NCBI GenBank assembly: GCA_024641085.1 | Contig: JAHEDT010000026.1 | Span: forward strand, 1 to 42,218 | Direction: 5' to 3' | DNA: 42,218 nucleotides | Origin: Geobacteraceae bacterium | GTDB lineage: Bacteria; Desulfobacterota; Desulfuromonadia; Desulfuromonadales; BM103 | Part shown: positions 8,129 through 16,945 of the stretch, in pieces | How positions within the stretch are numbered: the stretch's first letter is position 1 | Layout: every line of letters starts with the position of its first letter | Program-made: the position numbers and the translations under genes | The notes under the pieces: model-generated | Database searches by the model: none | Told to the model about the DNA's origin: nothing | The model's input: only the letters and a program-made list of their open reading frames with translations

Positions 8129-8821
8129 ATGAAATTGCCTTACCCGCTATTTACCGGTCGCCTGGTCCGGCGTTACCAGCGTTTTCTGGCCGATGTCGAA
8201 CTCGACGACGGCCGCCTGGTGACGGCCCACACGCCGAATACCGGCAGCATGCTGCAATGCGCTGTACCTGGATATCCGGTCCTGCTGTCAAAAAGCGATA
8301 ACCCGCAGCGCAAACTCGCCTGGTCCTGGGAACTGGTGCGGGTCAACGACCACTGGGTTGACATCAATACCCATCGTGCCAACCGGGTCGTCGAGGAAGC
8401 CTTGCGAAATGATGTGATCCCCGGGTTGCAGGGGTATGCGGTCCGCCCCGAATTTCCCTTCGCCGACAGCCGCATCGATTTCATGCTGGCCGGATCGACA
8501 GCAAAAATCCTGCTGGAGGTGAAGAACGTCACCCTCTGCTGTGACCCCCAGATTGCCTGCTTCCCCGATGCGGTGACCATGCGTGGGCAGAAACATCTGC
8601 GCGATTTGATCGTTGCACTCCAGGGTGGTTGGCGGGCGGTGATCTTTTTCCTCGTACAGCGTGGTGAGGCCGAGGCCTTTACGCCGGCCGATGCAATCGA
8701 CGCGGCATACGGCCGTCTGCTGAGGGAGGCTGTCGAAGCAGGGGTCGAGGCCCTCGCCTACCGGACTGTTGTTTCGCCGACCGAGAACCGGCTCGCGGAG
8801 CCGCTGCTCGTTTTGCTGTAG
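8129..8821 (+). CDS. sfsA: SfsA family DNA/RNA nuclease-like protein
   Basis: This 230-aa protein matches the SfsA (sugar fermentation stimulation) family. Landmarks are YPLFTGRLVRRYQRFLADV at the N-terminus, AHTPNTGSM, and the PD-(D/E)XK-like core SRIDFML followed by LLEVKNVTL. The family binds nucleic acid and its fold suggests a nuclease; its cellular role is unsettled, and the historic link to maltose gene expression comes from E. coli. I chose the ATG at 8129 because AAGGAG precedes it by five bases and the homology begins there. A longer frame from 8054 would add 25 unsupported residues overlapping the likely promoter. Confidence 0.9.
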   Translation: MKLPYPLFTGRLVRRYQRFLADVELDDGRLVTAHTPNTGSMLQCAVPGYPVLLSKSDNPQRKLAWSWELVRVNDHWVDINTHRANRVVEEALRNDVIPGLQGYAVRPEFPFADSRIDFMLAGSTAKILLEVKNVTLCCDPQIACFPDAVTMRGQKHLRDLIVALQGGWRAVIFFLVQRGEAEAFTPADAIDAAYGRLLREAVEAGVEALAYRTVVSPTENRLAEPLLVLL

Positions 8822-8919
8822 ATCTCCAGGATCTGATCGACGACCGGACCCTTGATTCGTCAGATGCAGATACGGAAGGTATACTGTCAATGAAGTTAAC
8901 CAATTGAAAGGATTTTCCA

Positions 8920-9960
8920 ATGCGTGTTGAAACCGATTTGAAGCTGGGATTCAAGGATGTTCTGATTCGTCCCAAGCGTTCCACCCTGAAGAGCCGGGCT
9001 CTGGTCGAGCTGGACCGGACCTTTACTTTTTTGCACAGCAAGCGGCAATGGAGCGGGGTGCCGATCATCGCTGCCAACATGGATACGGTCGGCACTTTCG
9101 AAGTTGCCGAGGTTCTGGCCAGATCGCGGATGCTCTGCGCCATCCACAAACACTACAGCCTCGATGACTGGCGGGCATTTTTGGAACGGCAGCAGGACGA
9201 TGATATCTATGAGCGGATCATGGTCAGTACCGGGGTCCTGGATGAGGATTTCGAAAGGCTGTCGCAGATTCTTGCCCAGCATCCGGAGCTGAGGTTTATC
9301 TGTATCGATGTCGCCAACGGCTATGCGGAATCCTTCGTCGAATACGTCAGCAGGGTCCGGCGGGCTTTCCCCGACAAGACCATTATCGCCGGCAACGTGG
9401 TCACCGGGGAGATGGTGGAGGAGCTGCTGCTCTCCGGAGCCGATATTGCCAAGGTCGGCATCGGCCCCGGTTCGGTCTGCACCACCCGGGTCAAGACCGG
9501 AGTCGGCTACCCGCAGCTCTCGGCTGTCATCGAGTGCGCCGATGCCGCTCACGGCCTTGGCGGGCGCATCATTTCAGACGGCGGCTGCGCCAGTGCCGGC
9601 GATGTGGCCAAGGCCTTCGGCGGCGGCGCCGATTTCGTCATGCTCGGCGGCATGTTCGCCGGCCATGACGAGAGCGGCGGCCAGCTGGTAGAACGCAACG
9701 GCCTGCATTTCAAGCTATTTTACGGGATGAGTTCCGATACCGCCATGAAGAAGCATGCCGGAATGGTGGCCGACTACCGTGCCTCCGAGGGCAAGACCGT
9801 CGAGGTGCCCTACCGGGGGTCGCTGGAGGAAACCGTCAAGGACATCCTGGGCGGCCTGCGCTCGACCTGCACCTATGTTGGCGCTTCGGCACTGCGGGAG
9901 TTGACCAAGCGGACCACCTTTATCAGGGTCATGGAGCAGGAAAACCGCACGTTCGGGTGA
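8920..9960 (+). CDS. guaC: GMP reductase
   Basis: This 346-aa (beta/alpha)8 enzyme reduces GMP to IMP with NADPH and release of ammonia, returning guanine nucleotides to the purine branch point. The N-terminus [19 protein letters not shown] and the lack of a CBS domain separate it from IMP dehydrogenase. The catalytic loop [17 protein letters not shown] contains the active-site Cys, and [20 protein letters not shown] followed by VMLGGMFAG completes the phosphate-binding site. The length equals the GuaC norm. It is followed after 21 bp by nifU, so the genes may share a transcript, although the pathways are unrelated. Confidence 0.95.
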   Translation: MRVETDLKLGFKDVLIRPKRSTLKSRALVELDRTFTFLHSKRQWSGVPIIAANMDTVGTFEVAEVLARSRMLCAIHKHYSLDDWRAFLERQQDDDIYERIMVSTGVLDEDFERLSQILAQHPELRFICIDVANGYAESFVEYVSRVRRAFPDKTIIAGNVVTGEMVEELLLSGADIAKVGIGPGSVCTTRVKTGVGYPQLSAVIECADAAHGLGGRIISDGGCASAGDVAKAFGGGADFVMLGGMFAGHDESGGQLVERNGLHFKLFYGMSSDTAMKKHAGMVADYRASEGKTVEVPYRGSLEETVKDILGGLRSTCTYVGASALRELTKRTTFIRVMEQENRTFG

Positions 9961-9981
9961 CCCGGCCGCAGGGGGACAGCG

Positions 9982-10929
9982 ATGCCCTGGGATTACAGTG
10001 ACAAGGTCCTCGAACTCTTCAAGGCGGCCGTGCAGGGAGATGCCGGCACACACATGGGAGAGCTCGAGAACCCCGACGGTTTTGGCGAGTATGGATCGAT
10101 TGCCTGCGGGGACACCCTGCGCTTCACCTTTCGCGTCCGGCGCCACCCGACCGATCCCGCTCGTGATGTGATCACCGTGGCCCGCTACCTGACCTTCGGC
10201 TGTACCTCGGCGATCGCCGCATCGGAGGCCCTCTGCTCCCTGCTGGAGGCACAGGGTAAGACCCCAGTCGAAGCCCTGAAGGTCACCAACCAGGAGCTGG
10301 TCGATTTTCTCGGGGGCCTCCCGGAACAGAAAATCCATTGCTCGGTGATGGGCGCCGAGGCCTTGCAGCGCGCGGTGGTCGACTGGGCGCGGAAGCGCAA
10401 TTATCCCATCGATGGACTGCTGCCGGACCTGGCCGCCGAAAATGCTCAGGAGGGTCGCATCGTCTGCAGCTGTTTCTCGGTGACCGAGCCGTATCTCCGG
10501 CGCAAGATCAGGGAGTTGAACCTGCGGACCATTGCCGAGATCACCAACGCCCTGAAAGCCGGCGGAGCCTGCGGCACATGTCATCACGCTCCGGGTGGTC
10601 TCCAGGACCTGTTGAACGAGATCTGGGGGCAGCCGTCAGGAGCACCGGATGAGGGGGCTGGAGCCGGTGTACAACCCCTCTCAGGCGCGGGGCGGTCGTC
10701 TGAGCATTTGGAACGGCAGGTCGAAGCGGTGCTCAAGAATGTCATCAGCCCCCTGTTACGCAAAGAAGGCGGGGATATCGAGCTGATCGACATCAAGGGC
10801 TACAAGGTCTACTGTCGCTTGACGGGGCAATCTGGCCGCTGCCGGTCTGCTCCAGAAAACGTCAAGCTGCTGGTCGAACAACCGCTCAAGGAGCAGGTTG
10901 ACGTCCGTTTGCAGGTGATTGCCGTCTAG
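9982..10929 (+). CDS. nifU: NifU-type iron-sulfur cluster scaffold, C-terminal CxxC degraded
   Basis: This 315-aa three-part scaffold assembles [Fe-S] clusters with sulfur from NifS. Residues 1-135 are the IscU-like domain with Cys42 (IACGDTL), Cys74 (FGCTSA) and Cys120 (KIHCSV). The central [2Fe-2S] domain has VCSC (162-165) and CGTC (197-200). The C-terminal Nfu domain (about 242-315) starts VEAVLKNVISPLLRKEGGDI, but its cluster motif reads LTGQSGRC where the family has LTGxCxxC: Ser284 replaces the first Cys and only Cys287 remains (Cys278 lies nearby). The segment 215-242 is an Ala/Gly-rich linker. The next gene is nifS, and no nitrogenase genes are near, so this is likely the general cluster-building system, as in other Desulfuromonadales and epsilonproteobacteria. 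Confidence 0.92.
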   Translation: MPWDYSDKVLELFKAAVQGDAGTHMGELENPDGFGEYGSIACGDTLRFTFRVRRHPTDPARDVITVARYLTFGCTSAIAASEALCSLLEAQGKTPVEALKVTNQELVDFLGGLPEQKIHCSVMGAEALQRAVVDWARKRNYPIDGLLPDLAAENAQEGRIVCSCFSVTEPYLRRKIRELNLRTIAEITNALKAGGACGTCHHAPGGLQDLLNEIWGQPSGAPDEGAGAGVQPLSGAGRSSEHLERQVEAVLKNVISPLLRKEGGDIELIDIKGYKVYCRLTGQSGRCRSAPENVKLLVEQPLKEQVDVRLQVIAV

Positions 10930-11009
10930 GTGACTGTGGGAGTCTCCATACGCTGATTTTGCTGCCTGATCGAGGCCCACCCGACAGACTCCTGGCCAGG
11001 AGATACCTC

Positions 11010-12206
11010 ATGAAGACGGTCTATGTCGACAACAACGCCACCACGGCCATCGCCCCCGAGGTCCTGGAGGTGATGCAGCCGTACTTCACCTCCGAGTATT
11101 ACAACCCGAGTTCCATGTATTCAGCGGCGCGCGCCCCGGCCCACGCCATTCAAGTGGCCCGGGAAACCGTGGCCCGCTGTCTTGGCGGCGTCAACCCCTT
11201 GGAGCTGATGTTCACCGGGTCGGCCACCGAAAGCAACAACACGGCCCTGTTTGGCGCGGTCCAGGCCAACCCGGCCCGCCGTCATATCATCACCACCGCC
11301 GTCGAACATCCTTCGGTGCTGGAGATCGGCAAGGAACTGGCCCGGCGCGGCTACGACGTGACCTTCCTGCCGGTGGATCGCAATGGGGAGTTGATCGTCG
11401 ATGACTTCGTCAGAGCCCTGCGCAGCGACACCCTGATCGTCAGCGTCATGATGGCGAACAACGAAACCGGGGTCTGCTACCCGGTTGCCGATCTGGCGCG
11501 GATTGCCAAGGAGACCGATGCCGGGATCGTGGTTCATACCGATGCCACCCAGGCGGTCGGTAAATTGCCTGTCGACCTGAAGAGCGCATTGCGACATGTG
11601 GACCTGTTGTCGTTTTCAGGGCACAAGATCCATGCCCCCAAAGGTGTCGGTGTACTGTTCGTCCGCCAAGGCACCCCCTGGAGGCCCTACCTCCTTGGCG
11701 GACACCAGGAGCAGGGGCGCCGGGCCGGTACGGAAAATGTCCCATACATTGTCGGGTTGGCCAAGGCGTGCGAGCTGGCCGAGGCCGGTGTCGCCGAGGA
11801 GCAGAACCGGGTCCGCAGCCTGAGAGACCGTTTGCAGGCAACTCTCGAAGAACGCATCCCTGCTCTGGAGATTAACGGCAAAGCAGCCGCACGGCGCCTG
11901 CCGAACACCCTGAACCTGGCCGTGCACGGCATCGAAGGGGAGGCGATTCTCTACGAGCTGAGCCGGCATGGTATCTGCGCATCGAGTGGTTCAGCCTGCA
12001 CCTCAGGCACCCTCGAGCCGTCCCACGTTCTCAAGGCGATGCAGGTTCCCTTCACCGCGATCCATGGTTCGGTGCGGATCAGCCTGAGTCGTTACAATGA
12101 TGAAGCAGATATCGAGCGGATTATCGAGGTGCTCCCGACAGTGGTTGCCAAGCTGCGCAAGCTCTCACCCTACTGGGACGACAAGCGGAACTGTCTGAGC
12201 ATATAG
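11010..12206 (+). CDS. nifS: Cysteine desulfurase NifS
   Basis: This 398-aa PLP enzyme takes sulfur from cysteine as a persulfide and passes it to NifU. It starts MKTVYVDNNATTAIAPEV, has the PLP-lysine region SFSGHKIHAPKGVG, and the active-site loop CASSGSACTSG with the persulfide Cys. GTENVPYIVGLAKA is also typical. The ATG at 11010 has AGGAG upstream; a frame opening at 10959 would add 17 residues without family support. It lies 80 bp after nifU and forms the expected NifU-NifS partnership. Confidence 0.95.
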   Translation: MKTVYVDNNATTAIAPEVLEVMQPYFTSEYYNPSSMYSAARAPAHAIQVARETVARCLGGVNPLELMFTGSATESNNTALFGAVQANPARRHIITTAVEHPSVLEIGKELARRGYDVTFLPVDRNGELIVDDFVRALRSDTLIVSVMMANNETGVCYPVADLARIAKETDAGIVVHTDATQAVGKLPVDLKSALRHVDLLSFSGHKIHAPKGVGVLFVRQGTPWRPYLLGGHQEQGRRAGTENVPYIVGLAKACELAEAGVAEEQNRVRSLRDRLQATLEERIPALEINGKAAARRLPNTLNLAVHGIEGEAILYELSRHGICASSGSACTSGTLEPSHVLKAMQVPFTAIHGSVRISLSRYNDEADIERIIEVLPTVVAKLRKLSPYWDDKRNCLSI

Positions 12207-12386
12207 GATTATGTCTCAGGGTGCCCTCAGGTGACGTCAAAATGAGGATCGAGGCCGACCAATTTGTGCCGGTTTTACCGTCGTCCGTGAGGGCAGGGAA
12301 CGGCAGCGGCCATGCCCGAATCAAACAGCCATCAGTTTCGTAACGCCTGGAAGATTGTCAGTCACCTCATGAAATGAGTCGTTTTT
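12207..12386. other. Intergenic gap between nifS and tmcAL
   Basis: 180 bp without a gene. TGCCCTCA (about 12222) and TGAGGGCA (about 12289) form a spaced inverted repeat, but no T-run follows, so a terminator is unproven. Confidence 0.35.
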
Positions 12387-13631
12387 GTGCCCACGATTGG
12401 TCTGATCACCGAATATAATCCCTTCCACAACGGACATCTGCATCATCTGCAGGAGAGTCTGCGCATCACCGGGGCCGAAGCCAGCGTCGCAGTCATGAGC
12501 GGGCACTTCCTGCAGCGCGGCGAAGCGGCCCTGCTCGACAAGTGGACGCGGGCCGAAATGGCCCTGGTCGCCGGGGTCGACCTGGTGCTGGAGCTGCCAT
12601 TCTCATTCGCCTGCAACAGCGCGCCTTATTTCGCTCAGGGAGCGGTGCAGTGCCTCGACGCGCTCGGAGTTGTCGACGGTCTCTGCTTTGGCAGCGAGGC
12701 CGGAGCAATTGCCCCGCTCGACCGGGCCGCGCGCCTGCTGGTGGACGCCGCGAACGAGGTGGCTGCGGGGACTGCCAGCTCCCTGCGGCAGGGGCTCAGC
12801 TATCCCGCTGCCCGTGCCAGGATCCTGGCCAGGCTGGACCCTGACTTGCCCCCAGGGTTGCTCGCCTCACCCAACAACATCCTCGCCATCGAATACCTGA
12901 GAGCCCTGCAGCTGAACGCGAGCCCGATGCGTCCCTGGACGATCCCGCGTCTCGGCGCTGGTTTTCACAGTACCGACGTGTCGGGGCATCTCGCCAGCGC
13001 GACAGGAATCCGCAGGTTGATCGGAGCGGGGGGGGACGTTGAACACTTGCTGCCGATCGCCTGCGGGCACATCTTCAAAAGAGCTCTCGACGAGGGGCGC
13101 TTTCTCGATCAGGAACGCCTGTTTACCGTTCTGCAGGCCCTTCTTCTGCAGGAAGTGGAGAGCCTGCGTGATATTTATCAGGTGGAGCATGGCCTGGATC
13201 ACCGGATCAGTGACAAGGCGATGTCAGCGACAAGTTTTACTGACCTGGTCAGCGCGATCAAGTCCCGTCAGTGGACGCAAACCCGTATCCAGAGGGTGTT
13301 GATCTACGTTATGCTGCGGGTGAGCGGTGCTGAGATGCGTGGTTTTCTCCGGCAGGGGCCCCTGTATCTGCGCGTGCTTGGGGCCACGACCAGGGGGAGG
13401 GAGGTGTTGGCTCGGGCACGCAAGAAAAAAAACCTGCCGGTGATCGGCGACCCGTCCCGGGCCAGGGCCGTTCTGCGCCGGTTTTATCATGACCGGCCTG
13501 AGTCCTGTCACCTGGCGGAACAGATGCTCAACTGCGATTTACGGGCGACCCGGCTGTACGGCCTGTTGCAGTCGACCCAGAGGGGCGTCCACAGCAACCA
13601 GGATTTCTTTCACCCTGTGCAGTGGGTATGA
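12387..13631 (+). CDS. tmcAL: TmcAL/YlbM-like tRNA(Met) cytidine acetate ligase
   Basis: This 414-aa protein begins PTIGLITEYNPFHNGHLHHL, the nucleotidyltransferase HxGH-type signature of the TmcAL (YlbM, DUF795) family, followed by AVMSGHFLQRGEAALLDKW and AGVDLVLELPFSFACNSA. TmcAL uses ATP and acetate to form N4-acetylcytidine at the wobble base of elongator tRNA-Met in Bacillus; the same job here is inferred from family membership. The length matches the family. The start is GTG at 12387 with only a weak upstream ribosome binding site; no better start exists before the first motif. The stop lies 10 bp from the convergent rmuC stop. Confidence 0.9.
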   Translation: MPTIGLITEYNPFHNGHLHHLQESLRITGAEASVAVMSGHFLQRGEAALLDKWTRAEMALVAGVDLVLELPFSFACNSAPYFAQGAVQCLDALGVVDGLCFGSEAGAIAPLDRAARLLVDAANEVAAGTASSLRQGLSYPAARARILARLDPDLPPGLLASPNNILAIEYLRALQLNASPMRPWTIPRLGAGFHSTDVSGHLASATGIRRLIGAGGDVEHLLPIACGHIFKRALDEGRFLDQERLFTVLQALLLQEVESLRDIYQVEHGLDHRISDKAMSATSFTDLVSAIKSRQWTQTRIQRVLIYVMLRVSGAEMRGFLRQGPLYLRVLGATTRGREVLARARKKKNLPVIGDPSRARAVLRRFYHDRPESCHLAEQMLNCDLRATRLYGLLQSTQRGVHSNQDFFHPVQWV

Positions 13632-13641
13632 ACCGCTCGCT

Positions 13642-15051
13642 TCAGGTCGCGGAGTCTTCGTCCTCAAGATCGTTGTATTCGACCAGGGGCGTTTCCACCT
13701 CGGCGCTCTGCCTGACTGTGGCCGGCAGCTGCTTGCGGCTTTTCACCCCGAGCGCAATCAGGCTCTGAGCTCTGGCAACGAGATTGCCCTTGCCGCTGAC
13801 CAGCTTGTTGTGGGCGCCGTCGTAAGCCTTGCGGGTGTTCTCGATCTGGTCGCCGATCTTGTCCAGGTCGGCCACGAAACCGACGAACTTGTCATACAGG
13901 GCCCCGGCCCGCTCGGCAATTTCCAGGGCATTCTTGTTCTGGTGCTCGTAGCGCCAGATATTCTGGATGGTCCGCAAGGTCACCAGCAGGGTCGACGGAC
14001 TGACAATCATGATGCTCTTGTCGAAGGCCTTGCGGAATATCTCCCCGTCCTTCTCGATCGCCAGCATGAAAGCGCTTTCGATCGGCACGAACATCAGTAC
14101 GAAATCGAGGCTTTTCACACCCGGGAGCTCATCGTAGCGCTTCGATTCCAACCCTTTAAGGTGCGCATTGATCGAAACCAGGTGCTCCTTGACGGCCCGC
14201 TCGCGCTGCTCGTCATTTTCGGCGCGGACATATTTTTCGTAAGCGATCAGAGAGACCTTGGAGTCGATCACTATGTCCTTCTCTTCGGGGAGGTGCACAA
14301 CGACGTCGGGCTTGAGCAGCCGGCCTTCCGCATCCCTGAAGCCCCCCTGGGAATCGTATTCGATGCCCTTGCGCAGGCCGGACTCCTCGAGAATGCGCTC
14401 GAGGATGATTTCTCCCCAGGTCCCCTGCGTCTTGGTGTCGCCCTTCAGGGCCCTGGTCAGGTTCTCGGCATCGACACCGATCTTCACGTTCAGTTCCTGC
14501 AGTCGTTGTACCTCCCTGATCAAGGAATGCCTCTCCTTGCCCTCGGTAGTGTAAACTTCGGTCACCTTTTTTTCGAATTCAGCAATCTTCTCTTTGAACG
14601 GCGTCAGAATCGTGTCAAGGTTCGCCTTGCTCTGGTCGGCAAAGGACCGGGTTTTCTCTTCAAAAATCTGGTTGGCAAGATTCTCGAACTGGATCTGCAG
14701 CTCCTTTTTGGTGTCGTTCAGCATCTGCAGGTTTTCTTCGGACCGGCGCACTGCTTCTTTCAGCTCCGTGGCCAGAGTTGCGTTCTGACGTTCAAGCCCC
14801 ATCTTGTCCTGGATGAGAGTCTCCGTCTTAAGGGTCTTTGCCTGCAGTTCCTCCTGCTGTCTGCGCAGCTGGTCTTCACGGCCGGTTAATCTTTCCTGCA
14901 GTGAGGAGATGTCGGCGGCAAGCTCCTGCCGCCCCGCCAGGCGGGCCGCCTCGATGCGGGTTTTCACCAGCAGGAAGGCCGGGAGCAACCCCAGGATGAA
15001 GCCGATGATCAGGGTGGCGGCAAGCCAGATCAGGTCAGAAGAGGCGGGCAT
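13642..15051 (-). CDS. rmuC: RmuC family DNA recombination-limiting protein
   Basis: This 469-aa protein has one N-terminal membrane helix (LIWLAATLIIGFILGLLPAF), then about 150 residues of coiled coil rich in Glu, Gln and Lys, then the conserved RmuC domain with GTWGEIILERILEESGL, PDVVVHLPEEKDIVIDSKVS and DFVLMFVPIESAF. The DSKVS region belongs to a PD-(D/E)XK-like nuclease fold. RmuC limits inversions at short inverted repeats in E. coli by an unclear mechanism. I chose the ATG at 15051 because the longer frame to 15162 adds 37 residues lacking family character in front of the membrane helix. Confidence 0.92.
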   Translation of the reverse strand: MPASSDLIWLAATLIIGFILGLLPAFLLVKTRIEAARLAGRQELAADISSLQERLTGREDQLRRQQEELQAKTLKTETLIQDKMGLERQNATLATELKEAVRRSEENLQMLNDTKKELQIQFENLANQIFEEKTRSFADQSKANLDTILTPFKEKIAEFEKKVTEVYTTEGKERHSLIREVQRLQELNVKIGVDAENLTRALKGDTKTQGTWGEIILERILEESGLRKGIEYDSQGGFRDAEGRLLKPDVVVHLPEEKDIVIDSKVSLIAYEKYVRAENDEQRERAVKEHLVSINAHLKGLESKRYDELPGVKSLDFVLMFVPIESAFMLAIEKDGEIFRKAFDKSIMIVSPSTLLVTLRTIQNIWRYEHQNKNALEIAERAGALYDKFVGFVADLDKIGDQIENTRKAYDGAHNKLVSGKGNLVARAQSLIALGVKSRKQLPATVRQSAEVETPLVEYNDLEDEDSAT

Positions 15052-15212
15052 GGCAGACTCCGGAAGCAGGGTGACGGGTGACAAGCAAAGATAGCAGCCC
15101 CGGATAGAGCCTGCAAGAGGGGTGTGACAGGATAGTTCACGATCCGCTGCCGCACGGGTCAATCAATGAAACTGCGACGTCGGGAAGCAAGGAAATTGCG
15201 AGGGCCTGCCAG

Positions 15213-15389
15213 TCAGCCCTGGAAGTATTGCCGCATGTCCTTTGAAAAACGCTCCAGGCCGGCTTTCGTCATACGAGCCGGCTCCTGGCAGGTTTTGCAG
15301 ACCTGGCGGTGGCCAGGGGCAAATTCCTTGAGGTCGATAGACAGTTCCTGACTGCATTGTGGGCACTCGAAGCGAATCAACAGTGTCAT
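15213..15389 (-). CDS. Small zinc-ribbon protein, 58 aa
   Basis: An ATG at 15389 with AAGGGG upstream opens a 58-aa frame: MTLLIRFECPQCSQELSIDL, then KEFAPGHRQVCKTC, ending DMRQYFQG. Two Cys pairs, CPQC and CKTC, are spaced about 20 residues apart, the layout of a one-zinc ribbon; the FxCPxCxxxL pattern is common in such small proteins. The C-terminal tail RMTKAGLERFSKDMRQYF looks like an amphipathic helix. Function is unknown. It lies between rmuC and the Dabb gene, all on the minus strand. Confidence 0.75.
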   Translation of the reverse strand: MTLLIRFECPQCSQELSIDLKEFAPGHRQVCKTCQEPARMTKAGLERFSKDMRQYFQG

Positions 15390-15560
15390 GACGGGACCCC
15401 TTCTTGGCGCATTTTAATCTTAGCGGAGGCTAATCATGCCAGAGGTTGAAGGGCCACTGCAAGTAAAATTTTTTAGCCAGGAGGGCTGAGCCGAAATTGC
15501 CACGGTATGCGGGTGCTGGCCTTTCGGCCCTCGCTCTCCAAAGCTTCGCGCCAGGTTTTA
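15390..15560. other. Intergenic gap, nothing recognised
   Basis: 171 bp between the Dabb gene and the zinc-ribbon gene with no reading frame of substance. It presumably holds the promoter for the zinc-ribbon gene. Confidence 0.3.
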
Positions 15561-15851
15561 TCAACCAGCGAAGTCGACCGCAAAGACGCTTGAGACAATG
15601 GTTTTGATGAATGCCAGGACTTTCTGGTGCTCCGGGTGAACCTGGTAGCGCTGCATGGCTTCGAGATCTTCGAAGCTGGAGACAAGAGCGAAGTCATAAG
15701 AACGTTCGGTGCGCAACACATCGGTACCGAAACGAAACTCGCGAATCTCTTCGATCAATTGCGGTAATCCGCCCAATCCTTCCGCCATCTGCTGAATGTC
15801 TCCAGCGGTGGTCTCCGGTTTGAATTTAAACAAAACAACATGAGTCAGCAT
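15561..15851 (-). CDS. Dabb (stress-responsive A/B barrel) domain protein
   Basis: This 96-aa protein starts MLTHVVLFKFKPETTAGDIQ and continues through LRTERSYDFALVSSFEDLEA and YQVHPEHQKVLAFIK, the full-length pattern of the Dabb ferredoxin-like barrel (HxVxFKxK start, YD.alvs.F.d.eal..Y..HPeH). Such proteins form dimeric alpha+beta barrels; functions range from stress-associated to polyketide chemistry, so no substrate is assigned. The ATG at 15851 is preceded by GGAGAGG. A longer frame to 15890 overlaps the upstream TM2 gene and adds unrelated residues. Confidence 0.88.
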   Translation of the reverse strand: MLTHVVLFKFKPETTAGDIQQMAEGLGGLPQLIEEIREFRFGTDVLRTERSYDFALVSSFEDLEAMQRYQVHPEHQKVLAFIKTIVSSVFAVDFAG

Positions 15852-15867
15852 AATGCCTCTCCAGGGG

Positions 15868-16260
15868 TCAGGTTTGTGAGTTGATTTCACTCAGTTGGTC
15901 GTTGAGCGTCCAGTAGTCGTAAATGTAGCCGACCAGGAACAGGCCGCCGGTCAGCAGGTAGAGGATACCCGTCAACCATTTGCCCATATACATGCGATGC
16001 ACGCCGAGCAGTCCAAGGAAGGTCAGCAGGATCCAGGCCACATTGTAATCGACCGGACCGGAGCTGAAACGCAGATCGGCCGCACGGTCCATGCCCGGGA
16101 TCAGAAACAGGTCGATCAGCCAGCCGATGAAAAACAGCCCAAGGGTGAAGAAATAGACGGTTCCGGAGATCGGCCGGCCATAGTAAAAGCGATGGGCACC
16201 GGTGAAGCCGAACAACCAGAGCAGGTATCCGATCACCGGGGTGTGGGTATTCTGCGACAT
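15868..16260 (-). CDS. TM2 domain membrane protein
   Basis: This 130-aa protein has two similar halves, each with a G-x-HRxYxG turn between hydrophobic helices: FGFTGAHRFYYGRPISGT near residue 20 and LLGVHRMYMGKWLTG near residue 85. About four membrane segments are predicted. This duplicated TM2-like layout, ending YIYDYWTLNDQLSEIN, is common in bacteria, but the function is unknown. It is 16 bp upstream of the Dabb gene and probably in the same transcript. Confidence 0.85.
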   Translation of the reverse strand: MSQNTHTPVIGYLLWLFGFTGAHRFYYGRPISGTVYFFTLGLFFIGWLIDLFLIPGMDRAADLRFSSGPVDYNVAWILLTFLGLLGVHRMYMGKWLTGILYLLTGGLFLVGYIYDYWTLNDQLSEINSQT

Positions 16261-16276
16261 CTGAGGATCCTCCGTG

Positions 16277-16750
16277 TCAGCGCGTCGGTGTCAGGTCAAA
16301 GGCATCGAGGATGTTGCGGGTTGCCGAATTCAGCAGGACAACCTTGTCTTCGATTTGCAAGATTTCGGTGCCGACGGGAGGTTTGGGCAATCGCTGCATG
16401 AGTGAATCGGGAAGGCGCTCACTCTGTCGATAGATATGGTAATCGAGACTCCGGCCTGGTGTGACCTTTTTCTGCCAGCCGGGGGGCAGGGCCTTACCGC
16501 GGGCGACTTTCTTCTGCAGCCCGGGCGGTAGATTCCTGTCTGCCTGCTGTAAGGTCGCGGACTGCTTGCTGAGCAGTTGCGCTCTTATGAGGTTGCGTTC
16601 GGCCGGACTGAACGTATTGCGTCCTTCTGCAGAGGCCTGGTCTTTGAACTCCTGTTGTGACGTATCGGGCTTCTTCGCAGCTTTGGACTTGGCCTGGGCC
16701 GGCACGGTAATGGCCAGTGCCGCAATGATCAGAACAGCAATGCGCTTCAT
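16277..16750 (-). CDS. Secreted protein resembling the CigR/RcnB-like family
   Basis: This 157-aa protein has a clear Sec signal peptide (MKRIAVLIIAALAITVPAQA). The mature part is basic and hydrophilic. It contains two copies of a LPPGxQKKVxxGxxLPPGWQKK motif (about residues 75-100), followed by a compact C-terminal segment ending VGTEILQIEDKVVLLNS. The PPG-KK motif and the 'ilriedkvvlld..trvildvf' ending recall periplasmic CigR/RcnB-like proteins; this is recalled similarity, not a search result, and no nickel or virulence role is claimed. GGAGAG lies just upstream of the ATG. The TM2 gene starts 16 bp downstream. Confidence 0.6.
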   Translation of the reverse strand: MKRIAVLIIAALAITVPAQAKSKAAKKPDTSQQEFKDQASAEGRNTFSPAERNLIRAQLLSKQSATLQQADRNLPPGLQKKVARGKALPPGWQKKVTPGRSLDYHIYRQSERLPDSLMQRLPKPPVGTEILQIEDKVVLLNSATRNILDAFDLTPTR

Positions 16751-16866
16751 GATACTCTCCGGATAGCGTTAAGTTGGCTGTTCGACCAGCAATGCAAATG
16801 CCGGCAAACAGTTCGAGAGGCTTCACCTTAATATATTTTGGCCGTTCTGTCATCAATTGCGGCGAT

Positions 16867-16895
16867 GTGACAAAGTGACTGTGTTAAGGTATATT
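16867..16895 (+). promoter_or_regulatory. Putative promoter of the cysteine-cluster gene
   Basis: GTGACA (16867-16872) and TATATT (16890-16895) are separated by 17 bp and stand 50 bp upstream of the start codon at 16946. Confidence 0.5.
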
Positions 16896-16945
16896 ATCAA
16901 CTCTTCTTTGCTGGCCCGTGCTCTTTCTGTAAAAGGGAGACGTCC

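Noticed and set aside
9982-12206. Part of a nitrogen-fixation cluster
   Set aside because: Only nifU and nifS are present; neighbours are guaC and tmcAL, so a general Fe-S role is more likely.
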